Shown here: positions 34,351-41,994 of the stretch, in pieces
How the letters are laid out: every line of letters begins with the position of its first letter
Numbering within the stretch: position 1 is the first letter of the stretch
NCBI GenBank assembly: GCA_044226035.1
Contig: JBGAHT010000002.1
Location: 1 to 64,000 of the forward strand
Direction: 5' to 3'
Length of the DNA stretch: 64,000 nucleotides
DNA from: Pseudoluteimonas sp044226035
GTDB lineage: Bacteria > Pseudomonadota > Gammaproteobacteria > Xanthomonadales > Xanthomonadaceae
Program-made: the position numbers and the translations under genes
Notes under the pieces: model-generated
The model's input: only the letters and a program-made list of their open reading frames with translations
The model's database searches: none
Told to the model about the DNA's origin: nothing

Positions 34351-35370
34351 TCAGGGCTTCATGTTCCGCTGCCAATACGCTTCGACCTGCTGCACCAGCG
34401 ATGCGGGCAGCGGCACGTAATCCAGCGCCTTGGCCTGGACGTCACCGTTGGCATACACCCACTGGAAGAAGTCACGGGCGTTCTTCGCGGTGGCCGCGTT
34501 CTTCGGCTGCTTGTACATCAGGATGAAGTTGGTCGCCGTGATCGGCCAGGCGTTGTCGCCGGGGGCGTTGGTCATCACCAGGTAGAAATCCTGTGCGCTT
34601 GCCCAGTCGGCGCTGGCGGCCGCGGCGGAGAAGGTATCGTCGCTCGGGTTGACGAAGTTGCCGGCGGCATTCTTCATCCGCGTGTAGGTCAGGTGGTTCT
34701 GCAACGCATACGACAGCTCGACGTAGCCGATGCCTCCCTTGATCTGCTTGACGTAGGCGGCGACGCCTTCGTTGCCCTTGCCGCCGATGCCGGTCGGCCA
34801 GTTGACGGACGTGCCTTCGCCGACCCTGGACTTCCATTCCGGGCTGACCTTGCCGAGGTAGTTGGCGAAGTTGAAGGTGGTGCCGGAACCGTCCGAACGG
34901 TGCACGACGGTGATCGCGCGCGCGGGTAGTTGCACGCCGCCGTTCAGGGCGACGATGCGCGGGTCGTTCCACATCCTGACCTTGCCGAGGAAGATGTCCG
35001 CGAGCAGCGGGCCGTCGAGCTTCATCGCGCCCGAAGGCACGCCGGCGAGGTTCACCACCGGCACCACGCCGCCGATCACCGACGGGAACTGGGCGAGGCC
35101 GTACTTGGCGAGTTCCTCCGGCTTCAGCGGCGCGTCGGAGGAGCCGAAATCGACAGTGCCGGCCTTGATCTGGGCGATGCCACCGCCGGAGCCGATCGAC
35201 TGGTAGTTGATCTTCTTGCCGCTGGCCTTGCTGTAGTCGGCCGACCACTTCGACATGACCGGGTAGATGAAGGAGGCGCCGGCGCCGGTGGCGTCCGCGG
35301 CCTGCGCGCCTGCGGAGAACGCGATGCCGAGCGTGAGCACGAGGGCGCCGATGGAAAGACGGTTTGGCAT
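34351..35370 (-). CDS. pstS: Phosphate-binding periplasmic protein PstS (copy 2)
   Basis: Second phosphate receptor of 339 residues, clearly paralogous to the one at 31556 over the whole length. It shares YQSIGSGGGIAQIKAGTVDFGSSDAPL and VHRSDGSGTTFNFANYLGKVSPEWK. Its signal ends GAQAA with no lipobox Cys, so it should be a soluble periplasmic protein. It has its own tandem Pho boxes and its own terminator, so it is expressed separately from the transporter genes. Confidence 0.95.
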   Translation of the reverse strand: MPNRLSIGALVLTLGIAFSAGAQAADATGAGASFIYPVMSKWSADYSKASGKKINYQSIGSGGGIAQIKAGTVDFGSSDAPLKPEELAKYGLAQFPSVIGGVVPVVNLAGVPSGAMKLDGPLLADIFLGKVRMWNDPRIVALNGGVQLPARAITVVHRSDGSGTTFNFANYLGKVSPEWKSRVGEGTSVNWPTGIGGKGNEGVAAYVKQIKGGIGYVELSYALQNHLTYTRMKNAAGNFVNPSDDTFSAAAASADWASAQDFYLVMTNAPGDNAWPITATNFILMYKQPKNAATAKNARDFFQWVYANGDVQAKALDYVPLPASLVQQVEAYWQRNMKP

Positions 35371-35424
35371 GGGAAACGATCCTGGGGTATGGGCGGGAAT
35401 TCCGACCCGCGCATTGCATCGCCG

Positions 35425-35468
35425 TTGCGTGACCGCAGCGCGACGGTTTCGTGACCGCCGCATGACGG
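35425..35468 (-). promoter_or_regulatory. Tandem Pho boxes upstream of the second pstS
   Basis: Four consecutive 11-base units are read on the minus strand: CCGTCATGCGG, CGGTCACGAAA, CCGTCGCGCTG and CGGTCACGCAA. Each resembles one PhoB half-site (CTGTCAT/CTGTCAC plus a four-base spacer), so they form two adjacent Pho boxes. They lie 54 bases upstream of the pstS copy 2 ATG. Confidence 0.82.
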
Positions 35469-35490
35469 CAACGACAGGGTCGCGGAAAAG

Positions 35491-35516
35491 AAAAACGCGG
35501 CCATGGCCGCGTTTTT
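35491..35516. terminator. Perfectly palindromic terminator between oprP and pstS copy 2
   Basis: AAAAACGCGGCCATGGCCGCGTTTTT is perfectly self-complementary, so it can work on either strand. It lies 20 bases after the OprP-type porin stop and upstream of the tandem Pho boxes. Confidence 0.9.
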
Positions 35517-35536
35517 CATGACGCCGTCGCCGGCCT

Positions 35537-36757
35537 TTACCAGTAGAACTGCACGCGGGCGCTGATCGCGCTCGGGTCATCGTCGACGTTGCCGGCGGCG
35601 GCCAGGCTGTAAATGCCGCTGTTGGCCTTGACGTAGTCCAGGGCGAACTTGAAGTTCGAGCGCCAGTACCAGTTCACGCCGACCGTCCATGTGTCGACCT
35701 TGCCGCCGAGGATGCCGTCGATGCCGGTCGGAACGCCGCCGACGATGATGGGATCGCCGTCGTTGAGGTCGAGGGTGTCGTAGCGCAAACCGAGCTGCCA
35801 CATGCCGCGGCCGGGCTCGTCGGGAAGCGGCGTGGTCGGCGTGCCGGCCTTGTAGCCCCAGCTCTCGCCGGAGATGTTCCACAGGCCGCTGACGTAGCCG
35901 CCCTTCGCGCTGTAATCGTCGAAGCCGTCCTTGCGCGAAACGTTGGTGCGCATGTACTCGCCCTGCAACTTGAACGGGCCATGCACCCAGAAGCTCTCCA
36001 GGCCGAGGGTGGAAACGCGGTCGGCGTGGTCGATGCTGGCGCTGACGAGGGAGTTGCCGATGTCCACCGGCTTTGCGCTGAACTTGGCGAGGTCCTGGGT
36101 GTTCACTCCCACCGCGCCCTGTTCGGCGGCGTAGCTGGCGTAGGACGCGCCGAGGTGCAGGATGCTGCCCTTGTCGTTGAGCGGGGCGAAGTAGCCGCGC
36201 ACGCCGTAACCGTTGCCCTGCTTCAGGTCCCTGGTCAGCTCGCGGCCGAACACGCTGGCGTTGACGCCCCAGTTGGCGTCGCCGACGTTGTAGCCGACGC
36301 CGACGCGGCGCGACAGGCCGAACGCATTGGTGACCATCGCCTTGGCGATGAAGTCGTTGTTCTTGGTCGAAGACAGCTCTTCCATGCTGTTCGGCTGCTT
36401 GAACTGGCCGAATTGCAGGAAGTGGTTGGCGTTCCCGCCGAGCTTGTACTTCCAGTTCGCGTCGAGCCACTTCTGGGCCGAGGTGTCGTAGCCGAGCACC
36501 CATTCGTTGTTGCCGGGACCCTTGCCCTTCAGCACGATTTCCGAACGACGCAGGTTGTAGTCGCTGTCGCTGCCGTCGCTGGACGACGAGCTGAGGTCGG
36601 CGATGTCGGAGTCGTACCAGGCCATGTCGCCCTGGACCAGGCCTTCGAAGGAGACCTCGGAGCCGGCGATGTTGTCGATGACGACCTCGGCGTGGGCGGC
36701 GGGCGCGACGAGCGCGCCGAGCAGGGCGAGGCCGAGGATGTTGCGCTGGAGTTTCAT
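35537..36757 (-). CDS. oprP: Phosphate-selective porin OprP/OprO family
   Basis: Outer-membrane porin of 406 residues with a signal peptide (about 1-23, ending AHA). The OprO/OprP signatures are RRSEIVLKGKGPGNNEWVLGYD, FGQFKQPNSMEELSSTKNNDFI, WKYKLGG and the terminal barrel strand ending in aromatic W. An acidic-serine insert (SSSSSDGSDSD) lies near residue 60. The place downstream of Pst genes supports phosphate or polyphosphate selectivity. I see no convincing Pho box in front of it. Confidence 0.92.
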   Translation of the reverse strand: MKLQRNILGLALLGALVAPAAHAEVVIDNIAGSEVSFEGLVQGDMAWYDSDIADLSSSSSDGSDSDYNLRRSEIVLKGKGPGNNEWVLGYDTSAQKWLDANWKYKLGGNANHFLQFGQFKQPNSMEELSSTKNNDFIAKAMVTNAFGLSRRVGVGYNVGDANWGVNASVFGRELTRDLKQGNGYGVRGYFAPLNDKGSILHLGASYASYAAEQGAVGVNTQDLAKFSAKPVDIGNSLVSASIDHADRVSTLGLESFWVHGPFKLQGEYMRTNVSRKDGFDDYSAKGGYVSGLWNISGESWGYKAGTPTTPLPDEPGRGMWQLGLRYDTLDLNDGDPIIVGGVPTGIDGILGGKVDTWTVGVNWYWRSNFKFALDYVKANSGIYSLAAAGNVDDDPSAISARVQFYW

Positions 36758-36864
36758 TTGGAAGCCTATGGCGGCGGTGGAGTGACGCCGTGCAGGCTAT
36801 GGCGTGAATCTTTCGTTATTGTGACAACGTGTCTTGAAGCGGACACGTCGGGGAAACCGCGCGC

Positions 36865-37503
36865 TCAGGCCGCGGGCGTTTTTTCCGGCCAGTGGCACAG
36901 GTCGCGCACCGGGCAGGCCGGGCACGCGGGCTTGCGCGCCTTGCAGGTGTAGCGCCCGTGCAGGATCAGCCAGTGGTGCGCGTGCCGGCGATATTGCGGT
37001 GGCACAACGCGCAGCAGTGCATCCTCGACCGCGCGCACGTCCTTTCCCGGCGCCATGCCGGTGCGGTTGGCGACGCGGAAGATGTGCGTGTCCACCGCGA
37101 TGGTGTCCTCGCCGAACGCGGTGTTGAGCACCACGTTCGCGGTCTTGCGGCCGACGCCGGGCAGGGCCTCGAGTTCGGCGCGCGTGCGCGGCACTTCGCC
37201 GGCATGGCGTTCGAGCAGCAGCCGCGACAGCGCGACCACGTTCGCGGCCTTGGCGTTGTACAGGCCGATGGTCGAGATGTGGCGCTTGAGCTTCGCTTCG
37301 CCGAGGTCGAGCAACGCGCGCGGCGTGTTCGCCACCGGGAAAAGCTTTTTCGTCGCCTTGTTGACGCCGACGTCGGTGGCCTGCGCCGACAGCACCACCG
37401 CGACCAGCAGTTCGAACGGCGTCGCGTATTCGAGTTCGGTCTTCGGTTCGGGGTCCAGTTCGGCGAGGCGGGCGAAGAATTCCCCGATTTCCGCCGGCGT
37501 CAT
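36865..37503 (-). CDS. nth: Endonuclease III
   Basis: Bifunctional DNA glycosylase/AP lyase of 212 residues that removes oxidised pyrimidines. The helix-hairpin-helix motif ALPGVGRKTANVVLNTAFG contains the catalytic Lys, the catalytic Asp is in IAVDTHIFRVANR, and the C-terminal iron-sulfur ligands are C-x6-C-x2-C-x5-C in CKARKPACPACPVRDLC. The start at 37503 matches usual length. An in-frame ATG at 37584 overlaps the upstream stop by one base but adds 27 residues partly encoded by an inverted repeat. Confidence 0.95.
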   Translation of the reverse strand: MTPAEIGEFFARLAELDPEPKTELEYATPFELLVAVVLSAQATDVGVNKATKKLFPVANTPRALLDLGEAKLKRHISTIGLYNAKAANVVALSRLLLERHAGEVPRTRAELEALPGVGRKTANVVLNTAFGEDTIAVDTHIFRVANRTGMAPGKDVRAVEDALLRVVPPQYRRHAHHWLILHGRYTCKARKPACPACPVRDLCHWPEKTPAA

Positions 37504-37530
37504 GCGCCTGGTTCGGCGCTTCGCTCCGGT

Positions 37531-37562
37531 GGTTCGTGGTCCGACAGGCTCGCCACGAACGG
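37531..37562. repeat. Interspersed inverted repeat upstream of nth
   Basis: The arms GTTCGTGG and CCACGAAC flank TCCGACAGGCTCG. Read on the minus strand in the nth frame it encodes VRGEPVGPRTT, a peptide pattern typical of repeat-derived sequence and not of an Nth domain. Confidence 0.65.
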
Positions 37563-37583
37563 ATTTCGGTTTCTTCGCGGCCA

Positions 37584-37937
37584 TCAACGCTCGCGCCCCG
37601 CGGCCTTCGCCTTGGCCCGCGCCAGCGCCGCGGCCGCGGCCGGCGGCAGCGCGGCTGGTTGCCGCGCGGCGGTCGCGCGCGCGGCATCGCGCTCCGCCGC
37701 GCGACGGGCGAGGGCGGCGGTCGCGCGCGCGGAAGCGTTCGCGCGCGGCGAGCGCACGCAGCCGGTCGTCGCGTGCCCGCATCCATCGCGACGAACAGGT
37801 TCCTGCGCAATGCGGGCAGGGCGCGGCATCGAGCAAGCCGCGTTCGATCGCCGCGTCGAGGTCGTCGTCGCGCAGCGCGGCGAGGATCGCGTGCGCCGGG
37901 TGCGGTTCCGTGCAATTACAGAGGGGGCAGGGATTCA
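37584..37937 (-). pseudogene. Cys-motif small protein gene upstream of nth with apparent frameshift
   Basis: Translation from the ATG at 37937 gives MNPCPLCNCTEPHPAHAILA, an acidic helical segment, then APCPHCAGTC and ALAARERFRAR. The Cys groups suggest a small zinc-binding protein of about 118 residues. After the alternating CG tract at 37722-37730 the original frame becomes Arg/Pro/Gly-rich and runs into nth. The shifted frame continues sensibly as ATAALARRAAERDAARATAA, then LPPAAAAALARAKAKAAGRER, and stops at 37584. One extra CG unit would restore one continuous frame. This could be sequencing error, slippage or true decay. Confidence 0.62.
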
Positions 37938-37946
37938 TCGCGTAAT

Positions 37947-38024
37947 TGTCATCCTGAGGCGAAGCCGAAGGACCTGTTTCGTGCAATGCAAAAAAGCATG
38001 CCCTTCGCTGTGCTCAGGGTGACA
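37947..38024. repeat. REP-like palindrome, family C, copy 1
   Basis: The left arm TGTCATCCTGAGGCGAAGCC pairs imperfectly with the right arm CTTCGCTGTGCTCAGGGTGACA. The centre holds a GCAATGCAAAAAAGCATGC hairpin. The same arms recur at 58689. It lies between the enoyl-CoA hydratase stop and the Cys-motif gene. Confidence 0.85.
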
Positions 38025-38030
38025 ACGGTT

Positions 38031-38813
38031 TCATTTCCCGGTGAACGCTGGCTTGCGCTTGTCGAGGAAGGCGCGCGTGCCCTCGCGCATGTCGTCGGTG
38101 GAGAACAGCAGGCCGAACTGCGCGGATTCGTATTCGAGGCCTTCCTCGATCGCGCATTCGCCGCCGACGTTGACGCAGTCGAGCAGGCCGCGCAGCGCCA
38201 GCGGCGCGGAGGCCGCGAGTTGCGCGGCGAGCTTGGTCGTCTCGGCCTGCAATTCGGCCGCGGGCACGACGCGATTGACGATGCCCAGCTGCAGCGCGCG
38301 TTCCGCGGGGATCGGCGCGCCGGCCAGGCACAGCTCCAGCGTCGCCGCGCGCCCGGCCAGGCGGAGCAGGCGCTGGCTGCCGCCGAAGCCGGGGATGAGG
38401 CCGAGGTTGATTTCCGGCTGGCCGACCTTCGCCGTGTCCGCGGCGATGCGCAGGTGGCAGCTCATCGCCAGTTCCAGCCCGCCGCCGAGGGCGAAGCCGT
38501 TGACCATCGCGATCACCGGCTTGGGCATCTTCTCGACGAAACGCATCATGCGCTGCCCGCGCAGCGAGAAATCGCGGGCCTCGACCGCGCTGATGCCGGC
38601 CATTTCGGCGATGTCGGCGCCGGCGACGAAGGCCTTGGGCCCGCTGCCGGTGAGCACCACCACGCGCACCGCGGGATCGGCCGCGGCGGCTTCGAAGGCC
38701 GCGTGCAGGGCGCGGATGGTGGCGCTGTCGAGCGCATTCAGGCGTTCGGGGCGGTGGATCGCGAGGGTGCGGACGGCGCCTTCGTCGGCGACCAGCAGCG
38801 GGGAATCGGACAT
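38031..38813 (-). CDS. Enoyl-CoA hydratase/isomerase family protein (crotonase fold)
   Basis: A 260-residue crotonase-fold enzyme. The oxyanion-hole and active-site motifs are KAFVAGADIAEM and NGFALGGGLELAMSCHLRIAADTAKVGQPEINLGLIPGFGGSQRL. Both catalytic Glu positions of true hydratases are present (E in GGGLELAMSC and in GQPEINLG). It probably hydrates short-chain enoyl-CoA. Ends FLDKRKPAFTGK as usual. Transcribed alone. Confidence 0.93.
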   Translation of the reverse strand: MSDSPLLVADEGAVRTLAIHRPERLNALDSATIRALHAAFEAAAADPAVRVVVLTGSGPKAFVAGADIAEMAGISAVEARDFSLRGQRMMRFVEKMPKPVIAMVNGFALGGGLELAMSCHLRIAADTAKVGQPEINLGLIPGFGGSQRLLRLAGRAATLELCLAGAPIPAERALQLGIVNRVVPAAELQAETTKLAAQLAASAPLALRGLLDCVNVGGECAIEEGLEYESAQFGLLFSTDDMREGTRAFLDKRKPAFTGK

Positions 38814-38928
38814 GTGCGTCGAAACTCGGGAAATGGCGGGAAGGTGCGGAACTCGCGGCCGCGAAGGCGGTCTGAGCCCCGGTGTCAGTGGCGGTTAAGC
38901 ACGGCCGCCGGTATCCTAACGCGTCCTC

Positions 38929-38952
38929 ACGGGGCGGACTTTTCCGCCCCGT
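38929..38952 (+). other. Stable hairpin in the leader of the FKBP-family gene
   Basis: ACGGGGCGGA-CTTT-TCCGCCCCGT is followed by TCTGTT. It sits 36 bases before the ATG of the exported FKBP-family gene, between two divergent genes. No transcript from the left would need terminating here, so a leader structure or attenuator is as likely as a terminator. Confidence 0.5.
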
Positions 38953-38987
38953 TCTGTTGAGGCCCATCCCTACGGAGGTTGTTCCGC

Positions 38988-39692
38988 ATGAAGTTGCGCC
39001 TGCTCACCGCCGCCCTGGCGGCCACCGCCCTGCTGGCCGGCACCGCCGCCGCGCAGGACATTTCGTCCGACAAGGGCAAGCTGAGCTATTACTTCGGCTA
39101 CCAGACCGGCGGCAACCTCGCCGACCTCGCCTCGCGCGGCGAACAGCTCGACATCGCCAGCGTCATCAAGGGCCTGCAGGACGCCTACGGCAAGAAGGAT
39201 CCGGCGATCACCGCCGACCAGCTGCGCCCGGCGGTCGAAGCCTTCCAGAAGCGCGAGCAGGCGCGCGCGCAGGAAGCCAAGGCCAAGTACGACAAGGCCG
39301 CAGCCGACAACAAGACCAAGAGCGACGCCTACATCGCGCAGTACCGTTCGCAGGCGGGCGTGAAGACGCTGCCGAGCGGCGCGCTGTACAAGGTGTTGAC
39401 CAACGGCAGCGGCGCCAAGCCGACCATGGCCAGCACCGTGTCGCTGCAGGTGTCGGGCCCGTTCCCGTGGGGCCAGCGCCCGGCGCAGGCGCAGGCGCCG
39501 CAGACCATGCCGGACATGAAGCTCAGCGCGGTCGAGATGCCGGCGATGCGCGATGCGCTCGCGCAGATGCAGGCCGGTTCCAAGTGGGAAATCGCGCTGC
39601 CGCCGGACAAGGCCTACGGCGCCGATCCGCGCACCGGCTTCCCGCCGAACGTGGCGGTGGTGTTCGAAGTCACGCTGGTCAGCGTCAAGTGA
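38988..39692 (+). CDS. Exported FkpA/Mip-like protein with degenerate FKBP domain
   Basis: Periplasmic protein of 234 residues with a signal peptide (about 1-22). An FKBP N-terminal dimerisation domain follows (about 27-110, with KLSYYFGYQTGGNLA) and an alpha-helical linker rich in Ala/Lys. The C-terminal FKBP-like domain keeps SGALYKVLTNGSGAKP and LPPDKAYGADPRTGFPPNVAVVFEVTLV. It lacks the usual FDSS and VIxGW active-site segments, so isomerase activity is doubtful and a chaperone role is more plausible. CGGAGG is a good ribosome-binding site. Confidence 0.85.
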   Translation: MKLRLLTAALAATALLAGTAAAQDISSDKGKLSYYFGYQTGGNLADLASRGEQLDIASVIKGLQDAYGKKDPAITADQLRPAVEAFQKREQARAQEAKAKYDKAAADNKTKSDAYIAQYRSQAGVKTLPSGALYKVLTNGSGAKPTMASTVSLQVSGPFPWGQRPAQAQAPQTMPDMKLSAVEMPAMRDALAQMQAGSKWEIALPPDKAYGADPRTGFPPNVAVVFEVTLVSVK

Positions 39693-39701
39693 CGTGACGG
39701 C

Positions 39702-39726
39702 GCGTCCGCGCAAGCGGACGCCTTTG
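39702..39726 (+). terminator. Rho-independent terminator after the FKBP-family gene
   Basis: GCGTCCGC-GCAA-GCGGACGC followed by CTTT, 10 bases beyond the stop. The T-run is short. A second hairpin (CAACGCCGGC / GCCGGCGTTG at 39822-39846) follows further on. The rest of the gap to 39899 holds only a degenerate repeat-like stretch. Confidence 0.7.
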
Positions 39727-39899
39727 CCGGAACGTCATCCCCGCGCAGGCGGGACGCTTCTGACAGCCGCAGGGCTGTCCAATCCAGCCTTTGCACGCTC
39801 CGCGAATCGCGATCGAGCACGCAACGCCGGCCTCGTGCCGGCGTTGTCGTTTCCGGCGCTCGATTCGCGCCCGGCGCGGGCATCCCGCATCATGTGCGC

Positions 39900-40085
39900 A
39901 TGAATGTTTCGCCCGCCAGCACGCCCTGCACCCGCGTCTGCACGCTCGATCGCGACGGCGTGTGCATCGGTTGCCACCGCACCGTCGAGGAAATCATCCG
40001 CTGGCGCGACATGGACGAGGCCGAACGCCTGCGCCTGATGCGCGAAGTCCTGCCGCTGCGCACGCCCGGGGGAGTGCGCGCATGA
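39900..40085 (+). CDS. DUF1289-domain protein
   Basis: A 61-residue protein with the DUF1289 signature PCTRVCTLDRDGVCIGCHRTVEEIIRW. Its four Cys (two pairs) suggest a small metal-binding domain. Function unknown. It overlaps the nudix gene in an ATGA junction, and that gene in turn overlaps the sulfurtransferase gene, forming a tight three-gene operon. A GTG six bases upstream is an alternative start. Confidence 0.9.
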   Translation: MNVSPASTPCTRVCTLDRDGVCIGCHRTVEEIIRWRDMDEAERLRLMREVLPLRTPGGVRA

Positions 40086-40726
40086 ACCCGGCCCTCGCGC
40101 CCGCCGCCGAGCGGTTGCGCCGCGCGCTGCATCCGCTCGCGCTGCCCCCGCGCGACGCGCCATACAACCGCGACGAATTGCACGGCCTGCTGCCCGACGA
40201 CCTGGTGCCGATGGAATCGGCGGTGCTGGTCGGCATCGTCGCCCGCGACGACATCGCCCAGGTGCTGCTGACCCTGCGCACCGACCGCCTGCGCCACCAC
40301 GCGGGGCAGGTGAGTTTCCCCGGCGGGCGGATGGAAGCCGGCGACGACGGTCCGCTGGGCACCGCGCGGCGCGAAGCGTGGGAGGAAATCGGCCTGCCGG
40401 CGCCGGCGATCGAGCCGCTGGGCTACCTCGATCCGATGCTGACCATCACCGGGTTCCGGGTCACGCCGGTCGTCGCCCGCATCGATCCGGGGTTCCAGCC
40501 GCATCCCGATCCGAACGAGGTCGCGGAGGTGTTCGAAGTGCCGCTCGCCGACCTGGTCGCCCCGGCCAACATGGAAACCCGCGACTTTCACGTCGGTGGA
40601 CGGCCGCGCCGCGTATACGAATACGTTGGCCCGGGAGCGGGCGGGCGCCGCATCTGGGGTGCGACCGCGCTGATCCTCCATAATCTCGCGCAGCGACTGG
40701 AACACATCCGATTGGAGCAGGGCTGA
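40082..40726 (+). CDS. Nudix hydrolase, CoA pyrophosphatase (NudL-like)
   Basis: A 214-residue enzyme predicted to cleave coenzyme A or its derivatives. The nudix box is GRMEAGDDGPLGTARREAWEEIGL and the upstream CoA motif is LLTLRTDRLRHHAGQVSFPGG, which distinguishes the CoA subgroup. Overlaps neighbours at both ends in the DUF1289-nudix-sulfurtransferase operon. Confidence 0.93.
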   Translation: MNPALAPAAERLRRALHPLALPPRDAPYNRDELHGLLPDDLVPMESAVLVGIVARDDIAQVLLTLRTDRLRHHAGQVSFPGGRMEAGDDGPLGTARREAWEEIGLPAPAIEPLGYLDPMLTITGFRVTPVVARIDPGFQPHPDPNEVAEVFEVPLADLVAPANMETRDFHVGGRPRRVYEYVGPGAGGRRIWGATALILHNLAQRLEHIRLEQG

Positions 40727-41655
40727 TGGCCGGCTGGACCACACTCGTGCAGGCGGAAACGCTTTCGGTCGGGCTCGGGCGCCCGGACGTGGTCGTGCTC
40801 GATTGCCGTTTCGACCTGGCCGACACCGGGGCCGGCGAGAGCGCGTGGATGCAGGCGCACATTCCCGGCGCGCGTTACGCGCAGCTCGATCGCGACCTGT
40901 CCGGTCCGCCGCAAGCCTCGAAGGGCCGCCATCCGTGGCCCGACGCCGCGGAGTTCTGCGAACGCCTCGGCCGATGGGGCATTTCGCCGCAGACCCAGGT
41001 CGTGGCCTACGACGCCGACAGCGGCGCGTTCGCGGCGCGCGCGTGGTTCCTGCTGCGCGCGCTGGGGCACGAGAAGGTCGCGGTGCTGGACGGCGGCTGG
41101 AAGCGCTGGACCGCGCTCGGCCTGCCGGTGGACAACCGCGTGCCGGTGCCGATCACCGCGAAGTACCACGCCGGGTTCGACGCGCGCCGCATCCTCGACG
41201 CGGACCAGGTCGAGGCCGCGTTGCGGATGGGCGAACTGCTGATCGACGCGCGCGCGCCGGCGCGTTTCCGCGGCGAGGAGGAACGGCTCGACCGGGTCGC
41301 GGGCCACGTGCCGGGCGCGGTGAACCGTCCGCTCACCGACAACCTCGCCGACGGCCGTTTCAAGTCGCCGGGGCAACTGGCCGAGGAGTTCCGCGCGCTG
41401 CTCGACGGATTGCCGCCGAACCTCGCCATCGCGATGTGCGGCAGCGGCGTGACCGCCTGCCATCACCTGCTGGCGATGGAACGCGCCGGCATGCCCGGCG
41501 CGCGGTTGTTCGCGCCGTCGTGGAGCGGCTGGATCAGCGATCCCGATCACCTGCTGGCGATGGAACGCGCCGGCATGCCCGGCGCGCGGTTGTTCGCGCC
41601 GTCGTGGAGCGGCTGGATCAGCGATCCCGAACGCCCGGTCGCGACGGGCGAGTAG
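40726..41655 (+). CDS. sseA: Sulfurtransferase with two rhodanese domains (SseA-like), carrying an internal 84-base tandem duplication
   Basis: Transfers sulfur from thiosulfate or 3-mercaptopyruvate. It has 309 residues with two rhodanese domains. The N-terminal one is inactive-type and the C-terminal one has C238 in MCGSGVTACHH. The CGSGVT loop favours mercaptopyruvate as donor. After the active site a 28-residue block (HLLAMERAGMPGARL to SDPD) is repeated exactly once, which is abnormal for the family. The related fragment at 42250 has only one copy. Its start overlaps the nudix stop by one base. See the duplicated locus downstream. Confidence 0.9.
   Translation: MAGWTTLVQAETLSVGLGRPDVVVLDCRFDLADTGAGESAWMQAHIPGARYAQLDRDLSGPPQASKGRHPWPDAAEFCERLGRWGISPQTQVVAYDADSGAFAARAWFLLRALGHEKVAVLDGGWKRWTALGLPVDNRVPVPITAKYHAGFDARRILDADQVEAALRMGELLIDARAPARFRGEEERLDRVAGHVPGAVNRPLTDNLADGRFKSPGQLAEEFRALLDGLPPNLAIAMCGSGVTACHHLLAMERAGMPGARLFAPSWSGWISDPDHLLAMERAGMPGARLFAPSWSGWISDPERPVATGE
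41463..41630 (+). repeat. Perfect 84-base tandem duplication inside sseA
   Basis: Units 41463-41546 and 41547-41630 are identical apart from the end. The unit is a multiple of three, so the frame is kept and 28 residues are repeated. It lies in the same segment that is duplicated again at 42250, so it may be biological or an assembly artefact. Confidence 0.9.
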
Positions 41656-41695
41656 CGATACAGGATTCGATGCGCATCAGGTCCAAGCTTGCAGC

Positions 41696-41980
41696 ATGAA
41701 AAGAATCGCTGGCATTTTTGTCATTCTTCTCACCGCGTGTGGTTTGGTTGCGGTGTCAAGCCCGTTTCTTGGTCGGCTTGTGATGCATTTGTCGGCATTG
41801 ACGCTCGACTGTGCGAGTGCCGGCATAGGCCCGTTCGCATGCAAGGCTGCAGGGGCATTTGTAAATTTCTGGTGGCTCGTAATCGCGCCGATAGCATTTG
41901 TATTCGCGATACTTCTGGTGCGTTTCGCATTCGCGTCAACGCACGTAAAGCCGGTTAAACCTGCCCTGCAAAACGATTGA
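41696..41980 (+). CDS. Small membrane protein, AT-richer than neighbours, unknown function
   Basis: A 94-residue protein with a hydrophobic N-terminal segment (about 4-24) and a second membrane segment (about 53-80, AFVNFWWLVIAPIAFVFAILL). It has two Cys between them. No family recognised. Its base composition is visibly less GC-rich than the surrounding genes, with codons such as TTT, ATA and TTG. It lies between sseA and the first arsC copy, the same slot used by an unrelated small gene in the second copy of the module. Confidence 0.68.
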   Translation: MKRIAGIFVILLTACGLVAVSSPFLGRLVMHLSALTLDCASAGIGPFACKAAGAFVNFWWLVIAPIAFVFAILLVRFAFASTHVKPVKPALQND

Positions 41981-41994
41981 TGATCGAGAATCGA

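Noticed and set aside
36758..36864. Pho box in front of the OprP-type porin
   Set aside because: Only one half-site-like TTGTCAC is visible. The next GTCA-like sequence is not 11 bases away, so PhoB control cannot be claimed from sequence.
36865..37986. A 373-residue fusion of a Cys-motif protein with endonuclease III
   Set aside because: The middle part is Arg/Pro/Gly-rich out-of-frame sequence. The fusion arises from the apparent frameshift at the CG tract and not from a real domain fusion.
39614..39883. Minus-strand open frame of 89 codons after the FKBP-family gene
   Set aside because: It overlaps the FKBP gene end, a terminator hairpin and degenerate repeat sequence, and lacks a ribosome-binding site or family pattern.
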